From Brassica napus (Eukaryota > Streptophyta > Magnoliopsida > Brassicales > Brassicaceae), in NCBI RefSeq assembly GCF_020379485.1, contig NC_063452.1:12317065-12381064 (forward strand): 64,000 nt of DNA. Direction: 5' to 3'. Below the pieces are notes generated by a model. That model was not told where the DNA came from. It was given only the letters and a program-made list of their open reading frames with translations, and searched no databases. Below, piece by piece: positions 9,270-22,691 of this stretch. The position numbers and the translations under genes were made by a program. The number at the start of each line of letters is the position of its first letter. Within the stretch, counting starts at the first letter, position 1.

Positions 9270-12200
9270 ATGGATAGCAAACAGATGTTATTATCGGCGC
9301 TCGGCGTCGGCGTTGGAGTCGGTGTCGGTTTGGGCCTCGCTTCAGGCCAAGCCGTCGGGAAATGGGCCACCGGTAATTCGACGTCAAGTAACGCCGTTAC
9401 GGCGGATAAGATGGAGAAGGAGATACTCCGTCAAGTTGTCGACGGAAGAGAGAGTAAAATTACATTCGATGAGTTTCCTTATTATCTCAGGTAAATTTAT
9501 AAACTATTTTTAATTCATTTTCTGATAAATAGTCGAAACTTTTCCGAACTTCAAGACGATGATACAACTATACAAGTGAGGATATAGAAATGATAAAGTA
9601 AATAAAAAAAGAGTCAGGACAGGTTTTATATTTTTTAAAGTATTAAAATTAGATTATTATCAATAAAAACGGATAAGATATTTGTTGGAGTGATAGAAAT
9701 AAAAGTGAAGGCATGTGAGTTTCTGTTTATGTACGGCGGGGACGGTCTCATTGTCTTCTTGTTCTGACACGTGGCACAGACAGTCAGATCCTGTGATCTT
9801 TTACTCCCTATATGTTTGGAATTATTCCGTTCATCAATGTTGATGCAGTGAACAGACACGAGTGCTTCTAACAAGTGCAGCTTATGTCCACTTGAAACAC
9901 TTTGATGCTTCAAAGTATACCAGAAACTTGTCTCCCGCGAGCCGAGCCATTCTCTTGTCTGGCCCTGCCGGTTAGATTCTGATGATTCGATCTCAATATG
10001 CCGTTCTTGAACCCATTTGGTCATGTTTTGATTGGTAACCCGTTTCTTTGCAGAGCTTTACCAACAAATGCTTGCCAAAGCCCTAGCGCATTTCTTTGAC
10101 GCCAAGTTACTTCTTCTAGACGTTAATGATTTTGCGCTAAAGGTACCTTAAACCCTTAACCAATAATCTGTTTGTTTATGTGAGTTTTCTATGTTGTGAA
10201 CCTTAAATCTACTTTTTTATTGTGTGTGTTTCCAGATTCAGAGCAAGTATGGCAGCGGAAATACAGAATCTTCGGTAAGCGGTTTACTGATTTGGTTTGC
10301 ATAGTGTTTTCTTGTTTCTTGCGTATGATCTTTTTTTTTTTTTTTTTTGATCAAAATTGGAAAACATCGTATGATCTAAATTGGAAAATCCGGTATTTTA
10401 GTCGTTTAAGAGATCCCCATCAGAATCTGCTTTAGAGCAACTATCAGGACTGTTTAGTTCCTTCTCCATCCTCCCTCAGAGAGAAGAGCCCAAAGGTAAA
10501 TGTTTAAACCGACTCTGCTTAACCTGTTTAATGAACCTTACTATATATCAAAGTGTAATTGACATTTCATTGATGACTCTGTTTAGCTGGTGGTACCTTG
10601 AGGAGGCAAAGCAGTGGTATGGATATTAAATCAAGGTAATGTTTGTGCCCTTTACTTCAAACTTCCAAGGAGCGTTACTATTTGTTAACAATCAAAACTT
10701 ATGTGGAAGTGTATCGTTTAACGTATGATCCATGATCAATATACAGCCCAATGGAAGGGTCTAGTAATCCTTCAAAGCTTCGTCGAAACTCTTCAGCAGC
10801 TAATATAAGCAACCTTGCCTCTTCATCAAACTCAGGTCTCATCAATGACACTAAATTTTTTTTTATTCCGGCACGTAGACTAATAATATATGATTCCATT
10901 TTTCAGCGCCTCTGAAGCGTACGAGTAGCTGGTCCTTCGACGAAAAGCTTCTCATCCAGTCTTTATACAAGGTAACGTATTATAATACCATGCAGGTAAG
11001 GTACGTTGTTTAAGGTATATTGTTTATAACATGGTGCAAGTACCAAGTGTAGGTCTTGACCTATGTCTCCAAGGCGAATCCGATTGTGTTATACCTTCGA
11101 GACATAGAGAACCTTCTGTTCCGTTCTCAGAGAACTTACAACCTGTTCCAAAAGCTTCTCCAGAAACTCAGTGGACCGGTCCTCATTCTCGGTTCGAGAA
11201 TCGTGGACTTGTCTAGTGAAGACGCTCACGAAATCGATGAGAAGCTCTCCGCTGTTTTCCCTTATAACATTGACATAAGACCTCCTGACGATGAGACCCA
11301 TCTCGTTAGCTGGAAATCTCAGCTTGAACGCGACATGAACATGATCCAAACTCAGGACAATAGGAACCATATCATGGAGGTTTTGTCTGAGAATGATCTT
11401 ATATGCGACGACCTCGAATCGATCTCTTTTGAGGACACAAAGGTTTTGAGCAATTACATCGAAGAGATTGTCGTCTCTGCTCTCTCTTATCATCTCATGA
11501 ACAACAAAGATCCTGAGTACAGAAATGGAAAGCTCGTTATATCTTCCACAAGGTTAAAAAAAAGAACCCTAACTTGTATTAGAAGCAAACCTCAATGCAC
11601 ATAATGTTACTAATATATTTTTTTTTATTTCGAGGTTAGTTTGTCGCATGGATTCAGCCTCTTCAGAGAAGGAAAAGCAAGTGGTCGTGAGAAGCTGAAA
11701 CAAACCGCTAAGGAAGACAAATCCAAGGTCTCTCTCTCTCTCTATACTCTGTTTTGAACTGAAAGCAGAGGATTCTGACATGAACAGAGTAGAACCAATT
11801 AGCTTGTCTGTTTCTTAACTGTTTTAGGAACCAAAAGCTGAATTAGCGGCTGCTGTCAAACCGGATACCAAACCAGAGAGCATCGCTACCGCAAGCAGCA
11901 GCAAGACCGAACCGGAGAAAGAAACTAAATCTGAGAAAGCAGCAACTCCTAAAGCTGCGGTATGTTTGATCTAATCTATTATTTTCCGGTTTGTACCCGG
12001 TTGGGCCCTTATTCTTAATTTAAAAAAAAAATCATTCAAAAAAATAAATCTACTATTATTTTCCTACTTGGTTCAAATCTATGTCAATGATGTTAATAAC
12101 CATATGGAACAGGAAGTTCCGCCGGATAACGAGTTCGAGAAACGGATAAGACCGGAAGTAATCCCAGCAGAAGAAATCAACGTGACATTCGAAGACATCG

Positions 12201-13592
12201 GTGCACTTGACGACATAAAAGAATCACTACAAGAGCTTGTAATGCTTCCTCTCCGCAGACCAGATCTCTTCACAGGTGGTCTCTTAAAGCCCTGCAGGGG
12301 AATCCTGCTCTTCGGCCCGCCTGGGACCGGTAAAACAATGCTGGCTAAAGCCATAGCGAGAGAGGCGGGAGCCAGTTTCATAAACGTTTCCATGTCGACC
12401 ATAACTTCGAAATGGTTTGGAGAAGACGAGAAGAATGTTAGGGCCTTGTTCACTCTGGCTTCGAAAGTGTCGCCCACGATTATATTCGTGGACGAAGTTG
12501 ATAGTATGTTGGGACAGAGAACGAGAGTTGGAGAACATGAAGCTATGAGAAAGATTAAGAATGAGTTTATGAGTCATTGGGATGGGTTGATGACTAAACC
12601 TGGTGAGCGTATCTTAGTCCTTGCTGCTACTAATCGACCTTTTGATCTAGACGAGGCCATTATCAGACGATTTGAACGAAGGTACCCCCAAGCTACCTAC
12701 TTTTTGTCTACCCTTTTACATTTAAACTAATGATAGGGTTTTGGTTTAGATTTTTGATTCTTCGGTTTATTTTGATTTGGTAGGGGTTTAGATTGGTTTA
12801 GTTAGTTTATTATTTTTCCTTCCATAGGATTTTTTCTTTTTTTTTTTTCATCAATTTTCCTTCCATAGGATTATGGTGGGACTACCAGGTGTAGAGAACA
12901 GAGAGAAGATACTAAAGACATTGTTGGCAAAAGAGAAAGTGGATGAAAACTTGGATTACAAGGAACTTTCAATGATGACAGAAGGTTACACAGGAAGCGA
13001 CCTCAAGGTTTGATTTTTTTTTTTTTAATTCATCCCTTTTTTTTTGCACATTTTGAATTCATCCTAAAATAAAAAAAGAAATGATCTTTCCTGACCGTTG
13101 ATTTACCTAAACAGAATCTGTGCACAACTGCTGCGTATAGGCCAGTGAGAGAACTTATACAGCAAGAGAGGATCAAAGATACTGTAAGAAATCATATTAT
13201 TCTAGGGTTCTTTCTCTCAATTTTTTTTGTTTGATTTTATTGTTATTCGTAATTAATTTTTTAAAAGGAGAAGAAGAAACAGAGAGAGACTACAAAGACA
13301 AGTGAAGATGATGAAGGGAAAGAAGAGAGAATTATCACACTACGTCCGTTGAACAGACAAGATTTTAAAGAAGCCAAGAATCAGGTTTGAAAGAGACTGA
13401 AGCACATTTGTTCTGGCAATTATTATATATTTGGAAAATAGCGTTCGAGTTTTAAACGTTTTGAAATTGAAAACGCAGGTGGCAGCGAGTTTTGCGGCAG
13501 AGGGAGCTGGAATGGGAGAACTGAAGCAGTGGAATGAGTTGTATGGAGAAGGAGGATCCAGGAAGAAAGAACAACTCACTTACTTCTTGTGA
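9270..13592 (+). CDS. AAA-type ATPase, DAA1-like, 831 aa
   Basis: Sixteen exons join in frame: 9270-9490, 9849-9970, 10054-10142, 10236-10274, 10402-10495, 10587-10635, 10747-10835, 10907-10971, 11053-11552, 11640-11727, 11828-11959, 12113-12681, 12869-13007, 13115-13183, 13268-13384 and 13479-13592 (2,496 nt). All use GT-AG. The product has a glycine-rich hydrophobic N-terminus (membrane or organelle targeting is possible), a middle region rich in Ser, Lys and Glu, and a single AAA module. That module has Walker A GPPGTGKT at about 564-571, Walker B IIFVDEVD at about 619-626, AATN (sensor 1) at about 667 and an Arg-finger region RRFERR at about 682. The C-terminal helical lid ends in ELKQWNELYGEGG. 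Length and order match the At1g64110 (DAA1) family, a DUO1-activated gene in Arabidopsis pollen. ATP-driven remodelling is known for the AAA family; the substrate is unknown. No defect was found. Confidence 0.9.
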
Positions 13593-14486
13593 TGATGATG
13601 ATGATGAGGATGATGGATCAAACGAGTAAAGACATGGTACTATGTTGGATGTGAACTCACTTTGGTAATGTAATAATATTATGATGACTTTTTTCATGGT
13701 TAATAATAAGAGAGGAGAAACGATAATATTTAATTATCTTGACCCCTAACATGTATTCCGGAAAAATAAATTATAGTATGTTACTAGATTATATACTAAT
13801 TAGATATGCTTAATAATACATCATAAATAAACACTAAGACTACCAGATGGTTTCTTGGGTAGAAATAATAATTTTAACAAAATATTTTATTTTTATTATA
13901 CTTAATGTTAAAAAAATTAAATTTCTGACACAATTCAGTTAGCAATTATGAAAGTAATGATAAAAGTGCTTAGTATAACTCTGAAAAGTGATATTATGAA
14001 TGTGATATTTTTAGCAATTTTTCATGTGGAAATTGTTATGTTTACTCAAAAAAAAAATATTTATACTGTGTAACATTTCGAAATATAATATTAGGCTAAC
14101 CAAGTTATGTGGATCAGATCATCCAATGTAAGAATACATAATTACAAATATCAAGATTTTTTTGGATACCTGAAGTAATCAATCTGGTTAACAAAAGTAA
14201 AATTTGTGCAAGAAACTTAATTGTCCACTCATCTTTTATTAAGTAGAGCCAGTTAGTTTAGATATCCAAAATATATGCACCTTACCTCTACACAATATCT
14301 TTAAAACAAACAAAAACATATTTCTTAAACGAAGCAAAAGTAAATTGAGAAACAAAAAAGTGCATGCATCATATCAAACATTATTGACTTATTGTCCTGA
14401 AGTAAATTAATGATCAAATAATTTTTTAATTGTAGCTACTAAAAGACATAGAAATAAAAGAAATAACAAAGTCCATAGCATGATTT

Positions 14487-14761
14487 CTAACATTCTCCGC
14501 AGTCACATTGGTGATTAGTACATTTTTGAAATTTGCACGAATCAAAACAACTATTTTTGCAATCACTATTTTTAAAGCAACTCCCAAAATATTGATTTGG
14601 TTGGGCCAGCTTTGGTTGACATGATGATCCACCACAATCTTGCACATATCGTCCAGGTTTCATTAGTTCCCTTGCATTTGATATACAGACACCTATAAAA
14701 CAGAATTTAGTATATGCACTTTCATTCCAAATATCAAACTAGTTAAGCATCACACACACGC

Positions 14762-14792
<31 letters not shown>

Positions 14793-14855
14793 AAGAAACA
14801 AACATGAAAGGAGTGCGACCAGAACAATAAGCAATGTTGTGTTTGATACTGTCAT
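14487..14855 (-). CDS. Defensin-like secreted Cys-rich peptide, copy 1, 85 aa
   Basis: There are two exons: 14804-14855 (52 nt, signal peptide) and 14487-14692 (206 nt), joined across a 111-nt GT-AG intron. The protein begins MTVSNTTLLIVLVALLS, a typical secretion signal, and ends at TAG. After a likely cut near ...CISNA, the mature part has ten Cys. Its first half reads RELMKPGRYVQDCGGSSC, and the C-terminal motif is TNHQCDCGEC. A signal peptide split from the cysteine domain by one intron, with C-x3-C and C-x-C spacing, is the usual plan of plant DEFL genes, which act in defence or pollen-pistil signalling. Its place between DAA1-like and RTNLB3-like genes matches an Arabidopsis DEFL locus (At1g64107, from memory). 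A TATA motif lies at 14927-14937, 72 bases upstream of the ATG. Intact. Confidence 0.8.
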
Positions 14856-16107
14856 GTCTTTTACAATTTGTACTCGATGTTTATGTTTTATGATTGTGCT
14901 TTGAGATTTTTTATATGTCTTAGTGTCTATTTATATAATGTTACGAGGCATAGAAATGGTAGGTAACATATACAATCTCTTCTCTGAGTAATAAGTTGTA
15001 ACCAATACATGAACAATAGAGAAGAAGAAGAATCAAAGGAATCAAAGAAAATGGAAAGGAACAAAACAAGAATAAAATCCATAGTATAGACTCAAATTTA
15101 CACAAAAGTCAACCATTTCCACAAATTGTACAATTTTTTAAAAAACATGTTTAATTATGTCTCTAAATTTGGTGATAAATATTTTTTTACATATATTTAA
15201 GTATAAAGTAATCGCTTATAGTTTAATTTTCTAATATAACTGTATTTAAATTAGTTTAATTTAATAATTTTACTTTTTTCATTTTCCTAAATAATAATTA
15301 TTATATTGCTATATTTATTTTTTAAATGAAATTTTACTTTTTTTATTTTTAGTTAAAAAATTAACTTATAAAATTATTTATTAAACCTAATGAATTGAAT
15401 GCTAAACACTTAATTAAATTGTTTTATCACATTTAATTTTTAAATACGCTCAATAATTTAGAGATTTGAGTAAGTTTATTATTACATTGAATATTAAACT
15501 TAAATAAAACTTTATTTATTTAAATATTCGAATATATATATTTATATGATTATATAAATATGATTAAAATGTAAATATCTATAACAAATTAATTTATGAT
15601 AACCACACATAAAATAACTTTTGGGAAGTAATATTATATAATTTATAAATAATATGGTAATAATACAATTTTATAAAAGTAATATTATATTATTTGAAAT
15701 ATATATTTTTTGTAAAAATAGACAACTTTTAAAAATATGAAATGCATTTTATTTTGCAAAAAAATATTATTTGCAGATTTTAAAATATCAACAAATGCTA
15801 TAATATAAAAGGGTTTTTTCAAATATGACCCAAAGCAAAAAGTCTTATGCAAAAGCAATCGATGATTTTTTTTGAAATTTTTATTTGTCCTACTCAAACC
15901 TAAAAATTTGAATTATTCACGAAAATGTGATTATATTAAAAATGAGTGTTTTACTCTATCATCTTCATCTTCATCTTCATCAAGTATTTATAATATTGTC
16001 AATTGCCATACCACACTAACCACCATGAACAACCAATTTGAAACTCTTAATGAACCTAGAAAATCAATTTTCACAGCTCTTATCTCATTCATATGCACAT
16101 AAACTAT

Positions 16108-16675
16108 GAGTCCGACTGGTAAGGACTTTCCCTTTAGGCTTTGGCTTTATCATTATGGCTGTAGAGAATTTGGAGGTTAAGACTTTGGCTGTTAGTTTAA
16201 GTTTTATTAAAATAAAATTGGTAGTTAAAATTATAGAAGTATGAAATAATATTTAAAATATTGTATTTAAAAAGTAAAATTATACTACTATTAATAGTTT
16301 AAATATATATATATATATGATTGTAAAAGTAGTACAATATGGATCTCAAATGAACAAGAAAAAAAATTCAATGATTAATTTGTCGATTATAAATTTTAAT
16401 AAAATTGTTACAAATTTAGATAAGTGATTTAGTTACAAAGAGAAAAAGAAAAAAAAATATTTTTAGTGAAAAACAAAAAGAAAGAAAAAAAGTTGCAAAA
16501 GTCACGTATGGCTTTAGAAAAAACAACACAAAGAGAAGAGAGAAATTTATAATGACTTTATAGAATTTAGAATGATTATTTTTTAAAATAACCTTATTGG
16601 TAAAAAATAACTTTAGAGACTTTCTAATCCCAGAAAGCCCTCAAAGCCCTCAAAGCCTTAACACCAATCGGACCC
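16108..16675. repeat. MITE-like inverted repeat in array unit A1
   Basis: The ends are imperfect inverted repeats related to GGGTCCGATTGGTAAG on the left and ACCAATCGGACCC on the right. TAT flanks the element on both sides. The interior is AT-rich and noncoding. The same element sits at the same place in every complete array unit, so it was inserted before the units multiplied. Confidence 0.65.
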
Positions 16676-17690
16676 TATATCTATTTCACTTTCTCTATAC
16701 ATTCATCCAAAAAATCTAAGATTTTGATTCCAAACTTTGCAAAGTTCATAGAGCAATTCAAGCTCATGATTCTTGCTCAAGAACAAGTGGGTAACTTTCA
16801 CTAAAAAGTTATGTGTGCTTAGAGAAGCTAAACATGAACCTCACCGGGATAAAAATGTTTTTTGAATTTTTTTAAGATTTGTTTTGCCGAGAAGACTTCT
16901 ATGAAAGTCTTAAGGTCAATGCATATGTTAGTTTTGAAAATGACTTTCGGTGTGTTTTTAAAGACTATTTCTCTCGAAATTTTCAACTTTTCTTTGTTAG
17001 CAAAAATATGAGAAACTTCTCGATTAAACAGGTTAGTTATGCAATTGAACGAATTGTGTCAGAAATTTGACTTTCTATAGATGACTTCCCGTGGAAATCT
17101 TATGTCGGAAAACTCTTTGGAAGTCTTCTCAACTGTCGATGGAAGTTTAGGTTGGAGGATAAAAGTGGTTAGTATAACCCTAAAAAGTGGTATTATAAAT
17201 GTGATATTTTAAGCAATTTTTCATGTGGAACTTGTTATGTTTACTCAAAAAAAAATATTTATAGTGTGTAAAATTTCGAAATATAATATTTGGCTAACCA
17301 AGTTATGCGGATCAGATCATCCAATGTAAGAATACATAATTACAAATATCAGGATTTTTTTGGATACCTGAAGTAATCAATCTGGTTAACAAAAGTAAAA
17401 TTTGTGCAAGGAACTTAATTGTCCACTCATCTTTTATTAAATTAGAGTCAGTATGGTTAGTTTAGATATCCAAAATATATGCACCTTACCTCTACACAAT
17501 ATCTTTAAAACAAACAAAAACATATTTCTTAAACGAAGCAAAAGTAAATTGAGAAACAAGAAAGTGCATGCATCATATCAAACATTATTGACTTCTTGTC
17601 CTGAAGTAAATTAATGATCAAATAATTTTATAATTGTAGCTACTAAAAGACATAGAAATAAAAGAAATAACAAAGTCCATAGCATGATTT

Positions 17691-17973
17691 CTAACATTCT
17701 CCGCAGTCACATTGGTGATTAGTACATTTTTGAAATTTGCACGAATCAAAACAACTATTTTTGCAATCACTATTTTTAAAGCAACTACCAAAATATTGAT
17801 TTGGTTGGGCCAGCTTTGGTTGACATGATGATCCAGCACAATCTTGCACATATCGTCCAGGTTTCATTAGTTCCCTTGCATTTGATATACAGACACCTAT
17901 AAAACAGAATTTAGTATATGCACTTTCATTCCGAATATCAAACTAGTTAGGCATCACACACACGCATATATAC

Positions 17974-18017
<44 letters not shown>

Positions 18018-18071
18018 ACATGAAAGGAGTGCGACCAGAACAATAAGAAATGTTGTCTTTGATACTGTCAT
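17691..18071 (-). CDS. Defensin-like secreted Cys-rich peptide, copy 2, 85 aa
   Basis: Exons are 18020-18071 and 17691-17896, with a 123-nt GT-AG intron that holds a long GA microsatellite (about 17977-18012). The signal peptide starts MTVSKTTFLIVLVALLS. The mature part differs from copy 1 by QDCAGSSC instead of QDCGGSSC and keeps all ten Cys and the TNHQCDCGEC end. A TATA motif lies at 18142-18152. The frame is complete, so the gene is probably functional. The longest open frame over this gene is a different frame without cysteine pattern. Confidence 0.8.
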
Positions 18072-19318
18072 GTCTTTACAATTTGTACTCGATGTTTATG
18101 TTTTATGAATGTGCTTTGAGATTTTTTATATGTCTTAGTGTCTATTTATATAATGTTACGAGGCATAGAAATGGTAGGTAACATATACAATCTCTTCTCT
18201 GAGTAATAAGTTGTAACCAATACATGAACAATAGAGAAGAAGAAGAATCAAAGGAATCAAAGGAAATGGAAAGGAACAAAACAAGAATAAAATCCATTGT
18301 ATAGAGTCAAATTTACACAAAAGTCAACCATTTCCACAAATTGTACAATTTAAAAAAAAACATGTTTAATTATGTCTCTAAATTTGGTGATAAATATTTT
18401 TTTACATATGTTTAAGTATAAAGTAATCGCTTATAGTTTAATTTTCTAATATAACTGTATTTAAATTAGTTTAATTTAATAATTTTACTTTTTTCATTTT
18501 CCTAAATAATTATTATTATATCGCTATATTTATTTTTTAAATGAAATTTTACTTTTGTTATTTTTAGCTAAAAAATTAACTTATAAAATTATTTATTAAA
18601 CCTAATGAATTGAATGCTAAACACTTAATTAATTTTTTTTATCACATTTAAATTTTAAATACGCCCAATAATTTAGAGATTTGAGTAAGTTTCTTATTAC
18701 ATTGAATATTAAACTTAAATAAAACTTTATTTATTTAAATATTCTAATAGATATATTTATATGATTATATAAATATGATTAATATGAAAATATCTATAAC
18801 AAATTAATTTATGATAACCACACATAAAATAACTTTTGGAAAGTAATATTATATAATTTATATATAATATGGTAATAATTCAATTTTATAAAAGTAATAT
18901 TATATTATTTGAAATATATTTTTTGTAAAAATAGACAACTTTTGGAAATATGAAATGCATATTATTTTGCAAAAAATATTATTTGCAGATTTTAAAATAT
19001 CAACAAATGCTATAATATAAAAGGGTTTTTTCAAATATGACCCAAAGCAAAAAGTCTAATGCAAAAGCAATCGATGATTTTTTTGAAATTTTTATTTGTC
19101 CTATTCAAACCTAAAAATTTGAATTATTCACGAAAATGTGATTATATTAAAAATGAGTGTTTTACTCTATCATCTTCATCTTCATCTTTATCAAGTATTT
19201 ACAATATTGTCAATTGTCTTACCACACTAACCACCATGAACAACAAATTTGAAGCTATTAATGAACCAAGAAAATCAATATTCACAGCTCTTGTCTCATT
19301 CATATGCACATAAACTAT

Positions 19319-19875
19319 GGGTCCGATTGGTAAGGACTTTCGCTTTAGGCTTTGGCTTTATAATTATGTCTGTAGAGAATTTAGATGTTAAGACTCTGGC
19401 TGTTATTTTAAGTTTTATTAAAATAAAATTGGTAGTTAAAATTATAGAAGTATGAAATAATATTTAAAATATTTTATTTAAAAAGTAAAATTATACTACT
19501 ATTAGTAGTTTAAATATATATATGATTGTAAATGTAGTACAATATGGATCTCAAATGAACAAGAAAAAAAATTCAATGATTAATTTATCAATCATAAATT
19601 TTAATAAAATTGTTACAAACTTGGATAAGTGATTTAGTTACAAAGAGAAAAAGAAAAGAAAATATTTTTAGTGAAAAAATAAAAAGAAGGAAAAAAAGTT
19701 GCAATATTCACTTATGGCTTTAGAAAAAAAAACACAAAAGAGAAGAGAGAAACTTACAATGACTTTAGAGACTTTAGAATGATTATTTTAAAGAAAAAAC
19801 TGATTGATAAAAAAGAAGCTTTAGAGACTTTCTAATCCCATAAAGCCCTCAAAGCCTTAACACCAATCAGACCAT
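19319..19875. repeat. MITE-like inverted repeat in array unit A2
   Basis: This is the same element as at 16108-16675, with left end GGGTCCGATTGG and a slightly mutated right end (caatcagacca). Confidence 0.6.
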
Positions 19876-20249
19876 ATATCTATTTCACTTTCTCTATATA
19901 TTCATTCAAAAAATCCAAGATTTTGTTTTCAAACTTTGGAAGGTTCATAGAGCAACTCAAGCTCATGATTCTTGCTTATGAACAAGTGGGTAACTTTCAC
20001 TAAGAAGTTATGTGTGCTTAGAAAAGCTAAACATGAACCTCACCAGATTAAATTTTTTTTTGAATTTTTTAAAGATTTGTTTTGCCGAGAAGACTTCTAT
20101 GAAAGTCTTATGGTCAATGCATATGTTAGTTTTGAAAATGACTTTCGGTGTGTGTTTTAAAGACTATTTCTCTCAAAATTTTCAACTTTTCTTTGTTAAC
20201 AAAAAACAGGTTAGTTATGCAATTGACCGAATTGTGTCAGAAATTTGAC

Positions 20250-21846
20250 TTTCTATATAAGACTTCCTGTCGGAAAACTCTTTGGAAGTCTTCTCACTTG
20301 TTAGTGGAAATTTATGTAGGATAGATTTGCAACTGATAATTAAGACTTAAATATTTAAGTGAAATTCTTGTAGCTTTTTATTATGTGATTCTAGTCAAAC
20401 TTTTGGTTATGAAAGAGGAATTCTATGGAAGTCTTCCAATTAAAATTAAATATTTAAATTTTAATTGTCAACTGCAAAACTTACCTAAGCAGACTTTCCA
20501 GGAGTCTTCCGACGAAAGACTTCTGAGGAGTTTTCCGACGAAAGACTTCCCGGGAAGTCTTCTATAGAAAGTCAAATATCTAATACAATTCGGTTAATTG
20601 CAAAACTAACTTGTTTATCCGAGAAAACTTCCAAAAAAAAAACTTTTCTAATATGTTTAGAGTTTACAAAAAGTCCAAAATGGTAGACTTCCTAGAAGTC
20701 TTTTACCGGAAGACTTCCGTAGAAGTCTTCTTTGAAAAGACTTATGTGGAAGTATTCTAGGTCAATGTTTAATAAAATTTCATTTTATATAAAATTAAGA
20801 GACTTTTTAATATTTTCTTGTTAATTCATGCATATTAGTCAATATTTGGGCTACTCAATGAAATTGATAACTTAATTGGTGACAATTGTGAGGATACCAA
20901 CATTCATGTTTATTAATGTTTCTACCTACTGAGAGCATGATTTTAAGAAATCTTCTGAGAGAAGACCCAAAAGTCTTTTACGTTAGTTTTTGTAAAACTT
21001 CTATTTTCAATAGTGCTAAGTAACTTCAAGATATATTTTTTAACTTTCAAAAGTGTTATATAATTTCAAGAATATCAAGTCATGTGGTTTAATGTGTCTT
21101 CTTAGATCATAAGATATACTTTTTAACTTTCATAAGATATAAATTTTCAATTTTCACTTAAAAGTTAAGTTTTCTGCTTAAATTTTAATTTTCCGCTTAA
21201 ATTTTCTGCATGTTTTAAATTCTCGTAAAGTTTCCTACTTAAAATTTATATCTTCTCAGAAGACTTCCCGGAAGACTTCCTAGAAGACATCTTGTGAAAG
21301 TGTTATATGTTTGAACTTATGTGATGTTAGATCTTTTGTGAATATGACTATGTTTTTTAGAAGTTTTATTAGTGGAAGAAATATGTGTATCATCCCAAAG
21401 ACACATGCGATGAGAATAATGGGTTTCATCTATTTAACTTTTTTTTTTACAAGATACTTACTGAAATAATTGTCGGGATTAAAAAGCATTTACGATTTAT
21501 AAATACAATCTTGGCCCTTTTGCTTATGGAGTTGAGAAACTAAATTCTGACAAAAGTTTGGAGATATGCAACTCTCTTCATTACCATGTTGCTTTCTTTC
21601 TTTAGAGTATAAACCGGAGGCAACAGATCATATGCAGCATGAACATTTCCCATATTTTTGTTCTTTTGTTTTCAGCAAGTTTTTACTTTCATCTTTAATA
21701 TCGTAAAATAAATTTTAACGAGTAGTCTAAGATTTAGTCATTTCGGTAAAAGGTTCAAAGTCATTATCTTATCTTAAGCATATTAGTATCAAAACTCAAT
21801 TTATCACATGTAGGCTGTCAATGTGGAAATTGCGATGTTTTCTCAA
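20250..21846. repeat. Long-unit spacer with clustered GAAGTCTTC / GAAGACTTC motifs
   Basis: This stretch occurs only in the 4.7-kb unit type; its second copy is at about 38710-40370. The first 0.5 kb holds many copies of AAGACTTCC and GGAAGTCTT in both orientations, including the perfect 18-base palindrome AGACTTCCCGGGAAGTCT near 20542. No coding frame is supported. It is probably a Brassica dispersed repeat fixed into one unit type. Confidence 0.55.
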
Positions 21847-22188
21847 ATTTTATATTCATGCTTTCCATGCCATGTCCAACTAAAGTGAAAGTGAATCAAC
21901 TACAAGGAGGAATCGACATTTTTCTACTATTCATTTGCTTTGTACTGTGTAAAATTTCGAAATATAAAATTTGGCAAACAAAGTGTGGATCAGATAATCC
22001 AATGTAAAAAATACATAACTACAAGTATCTAGATTTTTTTTGGATACCTGAAATAATCTATCTGGTTAACAAAAGTGAATTTTTTTAATGAATTTAATTA
22101 TCCGATCATTTTTTATTAAAGTAGAGGCAGTATGATTAGTTTTGATGTCCTTAAAACAAACAAAAACATATTTCTTAAAAGAAGCAAA
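21847..22188 (-). pseudogene. 3' flank of a lost defensin-like copy, cut by the CACTA element
   Basis: The sequence from about 21951 (tactgtgtaaaatttcg) to 22188 matches the 3'-flanking DNA of the other peptide genes, most closely copy 6 (about 40430-40670). It stops inside 'gaagcaaa' where the CACTA terminus starts. The exons that should follow are absent, so this copy has lost its coding part. Confidence 0.65.
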
Positions 22189-22691
22189 CACTACAAGAAA
22201 ACGTGCCCATAACAACGAACATTTACGACGAAAATATTTCGTCGTAAATTTGCATGGTCTTTACAACGAAATTACGAGGAATCTAACTTTCATCGTAAAC
22301 GCCATGTAAATTTACGACGAACTGATTTCGTCGTAAACTCCATGTAAATTTACGACGAATGTACGTGGAATGAGAAATACGTCGTAATCATTACATCGAC
22401 ATTACAACGAAGCATGTTACCGTTATATTTAGGTGAAAACGTGTATTCAATGTGCTTTAACTTACCTAATTTCGTCGTAAAGTCGTTGTTAATAATATGT
22501 TAAAACCATGTAAAATCCATGTAAAATATTCCTTGTAAAATCGTTGTTATATTTCAACTACCCAACTCAAAAATTTCTCTATATATATGTCATTTCCCAC
22601 AACTCTCTTCCTCACAACACACAAACGGGAGAAAAAAAATCCGAAAAAAAATCAGAAAAAAAAAGATTTCAAAAAAAAATCTAAGAAAAAA

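Larger units (their letters stand above)
13834..22188. repeat. Tandem array A of defensin-like gene units
   Basis: After a 126-base leading segment (ctaagactaccag...) come unit A1 (about 13961-17159, 3.2 kb) and unit A2 (about 17160-21846, 4.7 kb). Then comes the first part of a third unit, cut off at 22188 by the CACTA element. Each full unit holds one minus-strand peptide gene, an AT-rich spacer and a 0.55-kb inverted-repeat MITE. Only the longer unit type carries an extra 1.5 kb rich in GAAGTCTTC motifs. Units align almost base for base by eye. Open frames of 60-85 codons recurring in the spacers follow the repeat, not protein conservation. Confidence 0.85.

Noticed and set aside
14426..14647. 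Recurring 70-80-codon minus-strand frames over each peptide gene (MCKIV...HAMDFVISF)
   Set aside because: They lie in the wrong frame over exon 2. The spliced frame with signal peptide and ten Cys explains the conservation.
16879..17070. Recurring plus-strand frames in the array spacers (SFENDF..., SMIFLKFLFVLFKPKN...)
   Set aside because: They are conserved only because the units are recent duplicates. Frames shift or stop between units, and no signal, domain or splice partner is present.
22587..22691. Upstream in-frame ATG as the transposase start
   Set aside because: It adds 35 mostly Lys residues from an A-rich leader; the conserved family start is at 22692.
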